DNA of 64,000 nucleotides, from positions 10,390,866 to 10,454,865 of the forward strand of contig NC_047080.1 in NCBI RefSeq assembly GCF_902459465.1, read 5' to 3'. The position numbers and the translations under genes were made by a program. Of this stretch, positions 1 to 11,099 are shown in pieces (position 1 is the first letter of the stretch; every line of letters begins with the position of its first letter). Below the pieces are notes generated by a model, which saw only the letters and a program-made list of their open reading frames with translations, was not told the origin of the DNA and searched no databases. Source of the stretch: Asterias rubens (taxonomy: Eukaryota > Echinodermata > Asteroidea > Forcipulatida > Asteriidae).

Positions 1-519
1 GCTGATAAAAATGACGGAGGGTGTTTCTAACTACTAAAAGTTAGAGACAAAATTCCCGGCGTCTTTTAGTTTACATTACATAATCGGCACAAAAGTGCAC
101 AGACACACTTATGAAACTTACGGGCAGCAAGTAGGGCGCCACCTATTGACCAATCATTTTATTCTGGATTTGAGGCATTGCATGCTGGTGCGCGAGGATT
201 GGTTTGCGATCGAACCATGTAATGTGGGTATACCTTGCCAGAGATTATGTTCATAATCTACCTGGAAGTAGATATATATACACTCATTGTGATATCGCAA
301 ACCAATTATAAAGTAGCATCATCATAAAAATACCCCAAAGTTTGCCTACTAACCCCGTCTAGCGGAAAAATCATCGGAGGTGCCCCCAAATAATTTTGTT
401 AACTGCACAAAAAGAACAGCCTGCAGTTGCTGTAAAAGGACAACAATCATAAACGAAAGATTAGTAATTTATCAAAGCCCTGACGACACGTGCTTTGGGT
501 TATGTTGGATTTGAGGCCA

Positions 520-985
520 GTATCAGATGCAATTGTGTCCGCCATGCAATACTGCCCGCTGCGGACACTTTTGCATATGCAATCGTGTCCGGGGCTATGC
601 AAGAACCGTCCGGTGGACATAACATGACTGTACATGTACATAATAATATGTGCGTGCGTAAGCGAGCGTGCATGCGCTGAAAATAAAGCATGAATATTCA
701 CGTATTTGCAGCAAATACCCAACAGTCGAACATTTCCCATGTCATCATGACATGCCCTTAACAAAAATGGCGAACGTGTTCCGTCGACCAAGGGCGTTTA
801 ATTTACTGCAAGGACGGTTTTGCATGGGTCGGACACAACTACATATGCAAATTTTTCCGGGCGGACACAATTGCATTATGCAGCAGCGTCCGGGTGGACA
901 CGATTACATATACAAAACCGTCCGGCGGACATTATTGCATGTGGAATAATGTGCTCCTGATAGTATTGCATAGAAGACATAATTG
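520..985. repeat. Degenerate palindromic cluster of TGCAATTGTGTCCG units
   Basis: Two blocks (520-620 and 820-985) repeat short units of the type TTGCAT...GTCCGG-GGACAC in both orientations, so the segment can fold on itself. No protein is encoded. It looks like a decayed foldback element or short satellite. Confidence 0.5.
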
Positions 986-1020
986 CATGCGACATGACTA
1001 TTGGTCGTTTCCACATTACA

Positions 1021-1408
1021 GGCAGTGGACACTATTGGTAACTACTCAAAATAATTATTAGCATAAAACCTCCTTTTTTTTGGTAACGAGTAATGGGGAG
1101 AGGTTGATAGTATGAAACATTGTGAGAAACGGCTCCATCTAAAGTGACGTGGTTTTCGAGAAGGAAGTAATTTTCCACGAATTTGATTTCGAGACCTCAA
1201 GTTTAGAACTTGAGGTCTCGAAATCAAGCATCTGAAAGCACACAACTTCGTGTGACCAGGGTGTGTTTTCTTTCATTATTAACTCGAAACATGGACGACC
1301 GATTGAGCTCAAACTTTCACAGGTTTGTTATTTTATGCATAATGTTGAGATACACCAAATGTGAAGGCTAGTCTTTGACAAATACCAATAGTGTCCACTG
1401 TCTTTAAG
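1021..1408 (+). mobile_element. MITE family A copy (TTAA-type, about 390 bp)
   Basis: Family A begins with AAAGGCAGTGGACACTATTG and ends with the inverse CAATAGTGTCCACTGTCTTT, with an internal hairpin (GATTTCGAGACCTCA...TGAGGTCTCGAAATC). Full-length copies elsewhere start and end in TTAA. It encodes nothing; recurrent short ORFs in different copies are by-products of the shared sequence. Confidence 0.85.
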
Positions 1409-1952
1409 AACTAAAAAGTAATGGGTTGACTTACAGGTAGGCGCACACCAACCTAATAGCTCAATTTCATTACGATAAATAATTATTTTCGTTGCTTGCA
1501 CTATATGCACGTAGAAAAATGTCTACGTCCATGCTTCATGTACATAATGTGACCCGCTCTGTGAAAATGAGTAAGATGTTGACAATTAAAAAAATTGAGT
1601 TATAGGCATGGCTGGAAAGAACACATCAGCTGCAGTTATTTGGTATGTCTAAGCTTTGGGATGCATCGCGTTGCTGTGTTACTCCAACAGCCAGTATATC
1701 AGTTTTTGTTAAACACAAGTGTTACAGGTAAAAGTGATGTTTTAAAATTTCGCGCAAAAGGATACAAGTTAGACTAAAGTATGATCACAGAATTCATAAG
1801 CTTTATTGCCTTAATTTTTTTTAAATAAAAATAAAAAGTATTTTTTATTTTTGTTATCCACATTAAACTGTCCATAACTCAATAACGCATTGGGCGACGT
1901 CTGACTCATTTTCACAGATGGGGGTCCCACAATTATTTTACCAATAAGTGTC

Positions 1953-2105
1953 ATGGGGTCGATTTCACAAAGAGTTAGGACTAGTCCTAACTTAGGACTA
2001 GTCCTAGGAGATTATACGATTTGCATGGATAGTCCTAAGTTAGGACGAGTAACTGGTCCTAACTCGAGATAAGACTTGTCCTAACTCTTTGTGAAATCCA
2101 CCCCT
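1953..2105. mobile_element. Family D palindromic MITE
   Basis: Ends GTCGATTTCACAAAGAGTTA and its inverse, filled with repeated TAGGACTAGTCCTA units. Other copies lie at 4396-4516, 22733-22908 and 61153-61303, with partial ends near 8655, 17879, 21216 and 48915. Confidence 0.75.
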
Positions 2106-2756
2106 GGGCTATGATCTGTACAAATTCTCAATTTTAATACAACTATGACAAAATACTTCTACACAAACTTCAGTCAATACCCTTTCCAGCTCACCAAACA
2201 CGCATAATACAAAAAGATATGAATAATAATAATAGTCGCCAATAATCCATCAAACATTAATTTGTTTCTAGCTACTCACAACGAATGGTTAGTTGTTGTA
2301 TAATTTTATCCGCGAATTTTGTCGATGATTTCGACGGTTCTCTGGGAATTTAATTTGGACCATGGGCTACTAAGTCGCAGACATTACGAAAATGATTATG
2401 TTCACGAAAAAGCCGCCGACATACAAAACAAACCCAAGCATATCGAGACGATGTGCAATCCTCTTCCAGTTAGTGGCGACTGTTTCCTGTCAAAAAAAAA
2501 AAAAAAAAAAAAAAAATGCAAACAGTTTTAAGGGCAACCATTATACAAACCTAAAAATCATTGCAAAGAGCCATTAAGGTGGACAAATATCTTTCTTTTT
2601 TCTAGATTTTAGTGGTGAAAGACGGATACTTAAGTGAAGTTTGTTCCAATTTGACTCAAAAAGAATAACAGAGATTGACTTTCAATCTCAAAAGAGCGAA
2701 ACCGACACAACAAATAAGAGTAAAATTTTCACTCAAAAGAGAGTAGTGCTATAATA

Positions 2757-2970
2757 GGTGTCAGGACACTACGTACCTTTGCCACTTCGTACACGGGACA
2801 CTTCGTACCTTTTTAAGGTACGAAGTGTCCCAGCGAGTGGCCACTCAGTGTACCTGTGCCACTTGGCCTACAGTGTACCTTTGCCACTCCCTGATGGGAC
2901 ACTTCGTACCTTTTTAAGGTACGAAGTGTCCCAGGGAGTGGCAAAGGTTCGAAGTGTCCGACATCCCTGT
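2757..2970. repeat. Double palindrome GGGACACTTCGTACC
   Basis: Two perfect palindromes (GGGACACTTCGTACCTT followed by its inverse) at about 2807-2842 and 2907-2942 are separated by related GTGCCACT/GTGTACC units. The cluster lies immediately beyond the donor of the channel gene's last visible exon. Confidence 0.6.
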
Positions 2971-2991
2971 ATATGTATTTTGTTTGTTCAC

Positions 2992-5900
2992 CTTTGATAT
3001 CTCATCTTCCAAAGCGTCTCCATCACGCCCCAAGTCGTAATTGTTCTCTTCTTGTGAGCTCGTACTGCCGAGATTCACACAAAACACTTTCTCCTTCTTC
3101 TTCTTCTCCTTGGGGACCTCCCAGTTGTGTAAGGTGAGCGTCACGGCAGTCAACAGCACAGAGCAACCACACAAGAAGAAGGTAATGACAATGAAAGACA
3201 GCGCGGCCGGGGGCTCCCCGTTGCCGCCTTCCGGAAGCGCTCCCTGGACCAGCGTCTGAAACACCACGAAGCCTAAAAGTAAAGACACGCCAAAGGAAAG
3301 CTTCTCACCGCAGTCCGGCGGAAGCCAAAAGATGGCGGCTGCGATGATGCCCAGAAAGGCGGATGGACCTATCACTGAATATATATAAGCCACCCATTCG
3401 CGTTGGAGAGATATACTTATCCTGATATCGATTGTATACATGCATCTTGGATCACCAATCACAGGTGATGTTACCCACTCGACTGATGTAGCTTCTGAGT
3501 GGTCTACCTCGAAATTGGCGCATTTTAATTTGAATGGTTGGATTGTTACGTCAAGCAGCTTCCAGTCATTAACAATGCTGAGCCGGTAGTCCTTAGTCAG
3601 ACGAGGTAACAACCTCACGAGGGAATCGGGTGTGGTGGTTAGTCCAACTAATACATCACAAGTTTGACTATCGAACGGGAATTTACCCTGCTTTAAGAAA
3701 CAGGAGGAGTGATACTCTATCATGTTCATCGTGTTCACCTTACCGTTGTACATCAGCAAGGATTCTGTCGAATCTCCGATAACTCCAATTCGTGCATAAC
3801 TGTCGTGCAAAATAGAAACAAAAGACATAACCAAAGACTTCAAAAAACTTTCAGGCTTCTTCGTCAGGTTAATAAATAATAGAGAGGTTTAGCTGCGCGT
3901 ACGCGAGCATAATAATACGTTTTTAGCATAGGTAAAGTTGACATTAATTTATCACGTCAGGTACGTACATGCAGACGTAGCATGAAATTAGCCTAAAGTG
4001 AGGACGTCATACAACACAACTTGTTTACGCTCACGTTCACTTTTTTGCTCGCGTGACGTGCAGCTGAACCTCCCTAAATGACTGTATACGCAAACTTGAA
4101 TAGCTGAGTATACTTTTGTTACAGTAGGCCTACTGTAACTCCAAATTAATACTTTACATTATCTTACAAACTTGCTTAGTAACAATAAACACATTGTGAG
4201 AAACGGCTCCCTCTGAAGTAACGTATTTTTGAGAAAGAGGTAATTCTCAGTCAGATATTAAAAGAAAGCACATACAATTTGGGCAACAACGATGTTTTTT
4301 CTTTCACTATTTTCTTGCAACTTAAATGACCAATTGAGTTCAAATGTTCATAGATTGTTGTTTTATGCATGGGGTGTCTTTGAAAATATTACCAAAGGGG
4401 TGGATTTCACAAAGAGTTAAGACTAGTCTTATCTCGAGTAACAAGTTACTTGTCCTATCTTAGGACAAGCCATGCGTTTTTAATATCTCCTAACTTTTTG
4501 TGAAATCGACCCCAGTGTCTTTAAATGCACTGGCAGGACACGTTACGCAATTATTAACGGACCGCCAACCGCCAACCCGGTCATTACCACGGAATGGAGA
4601 CCGGTGTGGCGGTTTCAGTCTTCCGCCGTGTTCAGTTTTCCGGGTGACGTAGTCGGACATATCAGCACGTTGTTCGAACGGTTTTAGCTTTCCGGCGTGT
4701 TCAGTTTTCCGGGTGACCTGTCAGATACCGCCGCGAGTACCCTGGCGAGTATTGTAGTTCTCTCAGCAGTGACCCCAAATTGTTTATATTACGATTCTTT
4801 TATGTGTAGTCACACAATCTCTTGCCCCATCTTTACATGTATTCATGGGTACAACTTTAGGCAGGTCACACTCTGCTTGCATAAAAAAACAACTCATACG
4901 ATCCACGCGTTTGTCGCTAGTTGTACTCGACTCGTGGACGCCGCCATGACAGCTACCCGAGGGTAACGGATGACTCAATACGGAACTAAAAATGGACTAC
5001 TTTCGCTTGCTGTGCGCAGGCATCGCATGACGTCATGCTACCGTATTTGGTCATTCGGAAAACTGAACACAGCGGAAAGTTGAAACCGCCACACCGGAAC
5101 ATCACTTAATCCCAAATAATTATTGAATAAAAATGTTGCAAACTAAACAAAATGAACAATAATGTGAATACATACTCTTTGCGCATGATCAGTCGGGGGT
5201 ACCATATCTCATTTGTATTCACAATCATGTACTCAACACCACCGTAGTCGTCAGGGTTCCAGCTCAGTCTCTCATCCTCCCATTGCTATAGGTTACAACA
5301 ACACACATTAGAGAAACTCGAGTAAAGTTATAACCATAAAGTTAACGTTTTTGGACTTTGCAGGGTGGAAGTATAAGATGTTTGCAGTAACACCATGTGG
5401 AAATCTCTTTTGAGTATATAGTGTTAGTTCTGAAAAGAACCAGTGGTTGAAACGAATTGAGTATGGAGTTAATATATAGGATTTGAGCCATTGCCTGGTA
5501 CGGTGAGGATATCAATGTATATAATATAATTTGGTTTGCGGTAACACATTGTGTGTACCTACTTGCCAGGTAGAGTTTGTTCTTTAGAGAACTGTCTTGC
5601 TTTATTCTACTACCGCAGATGTTGGGGGTTCGGGAGAATTCTCAGTTCTGAAGAGAATGGTATAGAATATAGGCTGGGACTACTACTTTCTCATAGGATC
5701 GTGGTTAAACTGAACTACTGCGGAGTCAGTTCTTAAATTGGTCTCAACGTTTCCACTAGCTTGCTCTAGTCATCGTCAGGAGATTGAATGAGTGTGGAGT
5801 TGTTAACCACAGCTCAGGGCCTAAGAAAGAATTTATATGTTTTGTCTACTCTATAGAGTTACAAAAATCGAACGGTTTCTTAAAGACCATCTGCCGCGAA

Positions 5901-8307
5901 GTGGGATATCGTTGCTTACATGCATTAAACATGCTAGGCAAATTTAGCTTTAAATTTTAAATAGTGGAAATAAAAAGTGTTTTGATGACTGTAAATCTTA
6001 CTAATACACCACATTTCAATCTTATTGAACAAATTTAATTATGGCTTAGGTCAAATAACCTCTGTGTTTTTATAGCTTTATTTAAAAGTAATTGTGCGTG
6101 ACAAGATTGAGCACGGAAGACAATACTATGACGTCGAGGTATATTCCGAAGGCTAACAGTAAAGGCACTGGACACGTTTGGAAATTAAAAACATTTACGT
6201 GTATTTGCATATAAGCTTCCTTGGTAACGAGCAATGGAGAGCTGTTGATAGTAAAAAACAAAACAAAACAAAAACAAACAATAAACGTTGTGAGAAACGA
6301 CTCCCTCTGAAGTAACGTATAGTTTTTGAGAAAATGATAATTTTGCAGACAGACTTCAGGCCTGAACTTCTTGTAGGCATTTCAAAGCACACCAATTTGG
6401 ACAACAAGGGTGTTTTATTATTTTCTTGCAACTTCGAAACCAAGCGCCAAAATTGTGCGATGTTTGTTATTTTAATATGTATAACGTTGGGATACCGTAG
6501 GTGAAAATACTGGTCTTTGACAATCTACTACCAAAACGTGTCTTTATGGCAGTGGACATTATTGGTAATTACTCAAAATAATTAATTGCATAAAACCTTA
6601 CTTGGTAATGAGTAATGGGGAGAGGTTGATAGTATAAAACATTGTGAGAAACGGCTCCCTCTGAAGTGCCATAGTTTTCGAGAAAGAAGTAATTTTCCAC
6701 GAAGTTGATTTCGAGACCTCAGATTTAGAACTTGAGGTCTCGAAATCAACCATCTAAACGCACACCACTTCGTGTGACAAGGATGTTTTGGTCTTTCATA
6801 GTTATCTCGCAACTCCGACGACCAATCGAGCTCAAATTTTCACAGGTTTGTTATTTTATGCATATGTTGAGATACACCAAGTGAGAAGACTGGTCTTTGA
6901 CGATTACCAATAGTGTCCAGTGTCTTTAAAGCTTTTGTTTCCCGTATAATTACAAACTACATCACTGTTTCAACTTAATAACTAAGAGTGACTATAAACA
7001 ATATGAATAGTCAACTTGCGGGTACAACCATGAGTAAAATCTCTTTTGAAGGAGTGGTGGCTCTGAAAAGAGCCGGTTTGGTCTCGACGTTTCGAACAAT
7101 AATACACTCTGCTCGTCCTCAGTCCTACTGTTCGAAACGTCGAGACCAAACCGGCTCTTTTCAGAGCCACCACTCCTTAAACAGATATTTTACCCATGGT
7201 TGTACCCGCAAGTTTACTATTCATAATATGTATATTTATAGTATACCCTCATTCTCAACACCATGCAAAGCTTCAAACACCATTAACATAATTGTCTAGC
7301 TTTCAGGGAAAAATAAAAATAAATTAATACTCACCACTGAGAATGAAGCAGCGGAATACAGACTTTGTTGTCTTGAATCCTAAATGGAAAGAAAAATATG
7401 TCCAATTATTTTTTATAAACTAATTTTGTGATCGAAAAACTTGCTGTGAATGGCCGAAATCGAATGTTTGTTGTGAGTTAGAGACTAATGTCTGTTAAAA
7501 TTCGGCCAAATTCTAAGTGGTATAACAGAACCTTCATGAGTTGCATGCAAATATACTGGGTTGTTGAACTTGAAATCATGTATGGGTGTTGTCATTATTA
7601 TACCGAAGAGGAGAAAATCAAAATTAACATCATGATGTTCAAATAATCCACATGGGAAGAAATTAGTGTTATTAAAGGCACTGGACACTATTAGTAATTA
7701 CTCAAAATAATTGTTTAAGCATAAAAACTTACTTGGTAACAATCAATGGAGAGTTGTTGATAGTATAACACATTGCGAGAAATGGCTATCTGAAGTAATG
7801 TAGTTTTCAAGAAAGAAGTCATTTGATTTCGAGAGACATCAGGTTTAGAATTTGAGGTCTCGAAATCAAGCATCTGAAAGCACACAACTTCGTGTGACAA
7901 GGGTGTTTTTTCTTCCTTTATTATCACGCAACTTCGACGACCAATTGAGTTCAAATTTTCACAGATTTGTTATTTTGTGCATGTTAAGATACACCACGTG
8001 AGAAGACTGATCTTTGACAATAACCAAAGGTAGCCTCGACCAGTGTCAACCCGATATTATTATTCAGTTACGTTCAGATTCATTCAGGTATACCTACCAA
8101 GCTCAAAATAGCAATGCGTTCTTGACCGACAATGACGTGGACATCGATGGGTTGTGTGGCGTTTTTGACGGGTCGAACGCGCCGATCGTACCGGCCCGGT
8201 GCGTCCAGCAGACCCTCCAAAAGCCGCTGCTCGTCGTTCCAGGGTGGACCAGCCTGAGAAAACACAACACGGCACACGAGCCCTAGCCAAAGTACAGTTC
8301 GATTCAT
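2992..8307 (-). CDS. Nicotinic acetylcholine receptor-like Cys-loop channel subunit (3' end missing)
   Basis: Pentameric ligand-gated channel subunit of the plasma membrane. Exons read on the minus strand are 8307-8098, 7379-7335, 5285-5176 and 3799-2992; all junctions are GT/AG with matching phase. The 45-bp and 110-bp second and third exons are the classic sizes of nAChR genes. Exon 1 gives a signal peptide (MNRTVLWLGLVCRVVFSQA) and RLLEGLL. Exon 3 gives WNPDDYGG. Exon 4 has the Cys-loop (C-13 residues-C with FPFDSQTC), TM1, the GEK start of TM2, TM3 and a lysine-rich intracellular loop. TM4 is absent: frame stays open past a good donor at 2992 (AAAG|GTGAAC), so a last exon probably lies left of the window; 391 residues are visible. 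Oddities: loop C has one Cys (DPRCMY) rather than a vicinal pair, and the loop-B tryptophan is missing, so it is a non-alpha or orphan subunit. The GEK motif suggests cation selectivity. Confidence 0.86.
4190..4398 (+). mobile_element. MITE family A, 5'-truncated
   Basis: Starts inside the element at CACATTGTGAGAAACGGCTC and runs to the 3' end region, where a family D palindrome (4396-4516) follows directly. It lies in the intron between channel exons 3 and 4. Confidence 0.7.
4590..5097. mobile_element. Non-autonomous DNA transposon with about 40-bp inverted ends
   Basis: The left end ACCGGTGTGGCGGTTTCAGT...GTTCAGTTTTCCG (4599-4641) matches the inverse of 5056-5097 (CGGAAAACTGAACACAGCGG...CACCGG). 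A second copy of the GTGTTCAGTTTTCCGGGTGAC segment occurs at 4696-4717. No transposase. It lies in the channel gene intron, about 80 bp from exon 3. Confidence 0.6.
5383..5800. mobile_element. Family E foldback element, degenerate
   Basis: Shows the family E ends (AACACCATGTGGAAATCTCTTTTGA-like on the left, GGTCTCAACGTTTCC and CATCGTCAGGAGA on the right). Better copies lie at 7019-7226, 14230-14330, 30660-30762 and 62885-63050. Confidence 0.45.
6160..6547 (+). mobile_element. MITE family A copy
   Basis: Starts AAAGGCACTGGACACGTTTG; ends CAAAACGTGTCTTTATGG. Abuts the next copy directly, so two family A elements stand head to tail. Confidence 0.7.
6547..6930 (+). mobile_element. MITE family A copy
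   Basis: Full-length: GGCAGTGGACATTATTGGTA to CCAATAGTGTCCAGTGTCTT, with the central hairpin GATTTCGAGACCTCAGATTT. Confidence 0.85.
7005..7226. mobile_element. Family E long foldback hairpin
   Basis: Arms of roughly 75-90 nt pair almost perfectly: GGCTCTGAAAAGAGCCGG and TTGGTCTCGACGTTTCGAAC on the left return inverted at 7130-7180. The outer ends CTTGCGGGTACAACCATG and CATGGTTGTACCCGCAAG also pair. Intronic in the channel gene. Confidence 0.8.
7672..8028 (+). mobile_element. MITE family A copy, 3' end decayed
   Basis: Starts TTAAAGGCACTGGACACTAT and ends near GACAATAACCAAAGG without the terminal GTGTCC. It lies about 70 bp from the donor of channel exon 1. Confidence 0.75.
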
Positions 8308-8672
8308 GGTGAAATCTCAAAATGAAACTGCTCAACGAAATCAGATATTTGGTGGTTCTGTCTGATTTATTTAGAACAGCGAGATGTTATAGATGATGGT
8401 ACCCCGACGCAGTCTAACCACGGTGTCCTTTGAACTGTTAAGCGCAAGACACTGTCACCAGACTACGATACACATTAGCAGATGAAAGTACTCTGACATT
8501 ATACCAGTCCTAAATCAAACAACTTAATTGGCTAGAAACCATTAGTGACAATGCCTCATTATAATTACCATTAGAGATTTATATTTTGATATTTATCTTT
8601 TAGCGCTTTGTAAAATCGTGCACTAAAACGTCTTCAAAATATTATAGTAGGCCTGAGTGGATTTCACAAAGA

Positions 8673-9049
8673 GTTAAAGGCAGTGGACACTTTTGGTAAT
8701 TACTCAAAATAGTTATTATCATAAAACCTTTCTTGGTTACGAGTAATTATGAGAGCTGTTGTTAGTACAAAACGTTGTGAGAAACGGCTCCCTCTGAAGT
8801 GACGAGAAGGAAGTAATGTTCCACGGATTTGATTTCGAGACATCAAGTTAAGAATTTGAGGTCTCAAAAACAAGCATCTGAAAGCACACAACTTCGTGTG
8901 ACAAGGGCTTTTTTTATTTCATAGTTATCTCGTAACTCCGACGACCAATCGAGCTCAAACTTTCACAGGTTTGTTATTTTATGCATATGTTGAGATACAT
9001 AAGTGAGAAGACTTGTCTTTGGCAGTTACCAATAGTCTCCAGTGTCTTA
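8673..9049 (+). mobile_element. MITE family A copy
   Basis: Starts TTAAAGGCAGTGGACACTTT, preceded by a family D end (GATTTCACAAAGAG at 8659), and ends CCAATAGTCTCCAGTGTCTT. Confidence 0.8.
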
Positions 9050-9601
9050 TGACTAGTAGTATCTCTACTTAGGACGAGTTACACCCGTACCCGAATACAT
9101 TTTGCAAACCTCTATAAGAAAGAATCGCAACCACCAAGCGGGTGAAACGCGAAGCGCGGCATCCCGCTAGTTTTTATAAAAACACCGTCCACATTTAAAT
9201 TATTTATAAGTATAGCCAAGCTTAAACGATTAAACTGTAAGTCATTTTCATCTAAGTGAATGTCAAACCATATTTTGTCACAAATCTCCGTTGTATATTT
9301 TATCAGCATCATTTGAATTCTCAAAACCGAGTGAAGGCTGAACGAGAGAACAAGGTTGTCAATGTAGGCTACACCTCGTTACCTTTTCATTGTTCAATTA
9401 CAAATACTGTAACTCTAAAAACGTACAACCTTAATCTCAAAACGATCAAGCTTCTTTTTGTTAATCCTAAGAAAAATAGTCAAGCGGATTTAAGGAAAAC
9501 GAACGCGTGAATTCAAACATTAACAATATTAAACACCGCCACAGCACCATACAACTCTCATCCAATTAATATACGATTTCGGGTTGAACAAAGAAAAATT
9601 T

Positions 9602-9675
9602 ACTAGTAGGAGCGGGATTTGAACCAACGACGTCCGGTTTAACGTGCCGGCGCTCTGAGCTATCTAGCCCTATGT
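9602..9675 (-). repeat. tRNA-like sequence, probably a decayed SINE head
   Basis: On the minus strand TAGCTCAG-AGCG, an anticodon-like stem-loop CCGGCACGTTAAACCGG (loop would carry GTT) and the T-arm GGTTCAAATCCC appear in order. The D-loop is shortened and the acceptor stem is mismatched, so it is not called a working tRNA gene. Confidence 0.4.
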
Positions 9676-9956
9676 TGGAGGTCTCACAATTTTGTCAATA
9701 TCTTTGTTTCGGGGGGTGGGTGCCTGTCAGAAGCCATTCAACCAATATTTAATATACCAAATATTGTGACAAAGAAATCCTTGAAATAAACCATAATCAT
9801 ACGGGTAGTCGTATTTTATTTCATATTTTACTCGGTACAACAATTACCAAGAGGTACCAGTAAAAAAAAAGTCAACATATAATAAAATCAGGCGTAAATC
9901 CATTCAAGAAAAGAAAACTAAAAGAAAAAGAAAAGTGCAAAACACTTTAGGCTTAA

Positions 9957-10200
9957 AGGGGCTATGTCGTCCCTATGTTTACATTCAAACCGCCCTCTGT
10001 TGAAAACAAACCACTGTATACGTCATGTTTCGCCGGGGCAAAAAGACACGGAGTCATGGTAAGATTGCATACACTTTCTAGCTGGCTGCCAAAACAGCTT
10101 TTTCGTGTGACGTCAGAGGTCACATCGTCTATACATTGGTGAGTTAATTATTCCATGTACAGCCGAAATCCTGCTTTGATCGTGACGAAACGGCCCCTTC
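9957..10200. mobile_element. TTAA-type MITE with ends AAGGGGC...GCCCCTT
   Basis: Begins TTAAAGGGGCTATGTCGT and ends CGTGACGAAACGGCCCCTTC; short inverted ends, no coding capacity. Followed at 10255-10345 by loose tandem ATCGATCTT units. Confidence 0.45.
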
Positions 10201-10736
10201 AATGTGTGTTTAGTTTGTCTAAAACCTACATTGTGATGTTTCAAAATGTTGATTTATTGAATTGATCTTTCAAATCGATCTGTAATATCGATCTTCACAA
10301 GTATATTGATCTTACATCGATCTTTGAAGTCGATACAATCCAAACGAGGATGATGCAACGAATATATAGTCTGGTCACTTATCACACCACGAACACTATA
10401 GTGTATCTATACATAATATACGAGACAGGGAAACCGACTGGGCTCATTTTTTTTAAAGCTGTTAAAGCAGAAATTTTACAAATTGGACAAACCTCTTTGC
10501 TTGACAAATTGAGTCGGGCACGCCACAACAATGGTATTCAATATTCAATATATATTTATTTCCACAAAACATTTCCACAATATTATAGTAAAACATACAG
10601 GTATATAAATGACAGGAAAACAAAAATAAACTGGCGGAAAACGCGTGGAGGCAAGGCCCAAGATAAGCCAGGTAGCTTGTGTAGCGGCTTGCCTTTACAT
10701 AACAAAATAGATAAACTAAAGGTACATGCTTAGGAC

Positions 10737-10830
10737 AAAACACAGACGAAACAGACAGACAGACAGACAGACAGACCGTCAGACAAACAGACAGACAGAC
10801 GGACAAACAGACATACATACATACGAACAA
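10737..10830 (+). repeat. (ACAG)n microsatellite
   Basis: Nearly uninterrupted ACAG/ACGG/ACAA tetranucleotides. It lies just beyond the 3' end (minus strand) of a LINE remnant, where some LINEs carry tandem-repeat tails. Confidence 0.85.
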
Positions 10831-10897
10831 ACTACTGGAGAAAATGACAATGACAAAGTAAGCAAAAACTACAATGAGAATATAGGTATAGAAACTA

Positions 10898-11062
10898 TGT
10901 CACATACTGGGAAATAAGGAACTTTTTATAAAATATTTTGAACATAGCCACAGAGGATGAGGTTTTGATTGTCTGGTCAACCGAATTCCAAAGACGAAGA
11001 CCATAGTGACGGAGAGTATTTGATGTGTATGATGTGCGTGCGAATGGGACGCATGTTGTTAC
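10898..11062 (-). mobile_element. LINE reverse-transcriptase C-terminal remnant
   Basis: Minus-strand translation reads SNTLRHYGLRLWNSVDQTIK then VAMFKIFYKKFLISQYV and a stop. The LWNS...FK..YKKFLIS pattern is the usual end of non-LTR retrotransposon ORF2 proteins. The rest of the element is missing. Confidence 0.6.
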
Positions 11063-11099
11063 TAGATCTAGGGTTGTGGTTACTTTTCTGTGCTTAGCG

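Larger units (their letters stand above)
1..2990. other. Gene-poor left edge, repeats only
   Basis: No conserved coding exon was found, including no TM4 exon for the channel gene on the minus strand. It holds a degenerate GTCCG/GGACA palindrome cluster (520-985), a MITE-A copy, a D-type palindrome (1953-2105), an A-tract near 2491-2516 and the double palindrome 2757-2970. Confidence 0.6.

Noticed and set aside
1042-1245. Recurring ORF with LISRPQVLNLRSRNQ-type sequence, also at 6582, 8700, 11447, 21918 and 42765
   Set aside because: It is the family A MITE read in one frame; it appears in both orientations, differs by frameshifts and sits in introns.
1-2900. Search for the missing TM4 exon of the channel gene
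   Set aside because: No minus-strand stretch with a hydrophobic TM4-like segment flanked by AG and a stop was found; most likely beyond the left edge.
9602-9675. Possible tRNA-Asn gene (GTT in the loop), minus strand
   Set aside because: Shortened D-loop and mismatched acceptor stem; the same kind of tRNA-like heads elsewhere belong to SINEs.
10255-10345. Possible regulatory array of ATCGATCTT units
   Set aside because: Only a few loose repeats next to a MITE end; not regular enough to call an array, and no direct-repeat/spacer pattern of CRISPR type.
10462-10830. Cys/Val/Ser-repeat ORF on the minus strand
   Set aside because: Produced by the ACAG microsatellite.
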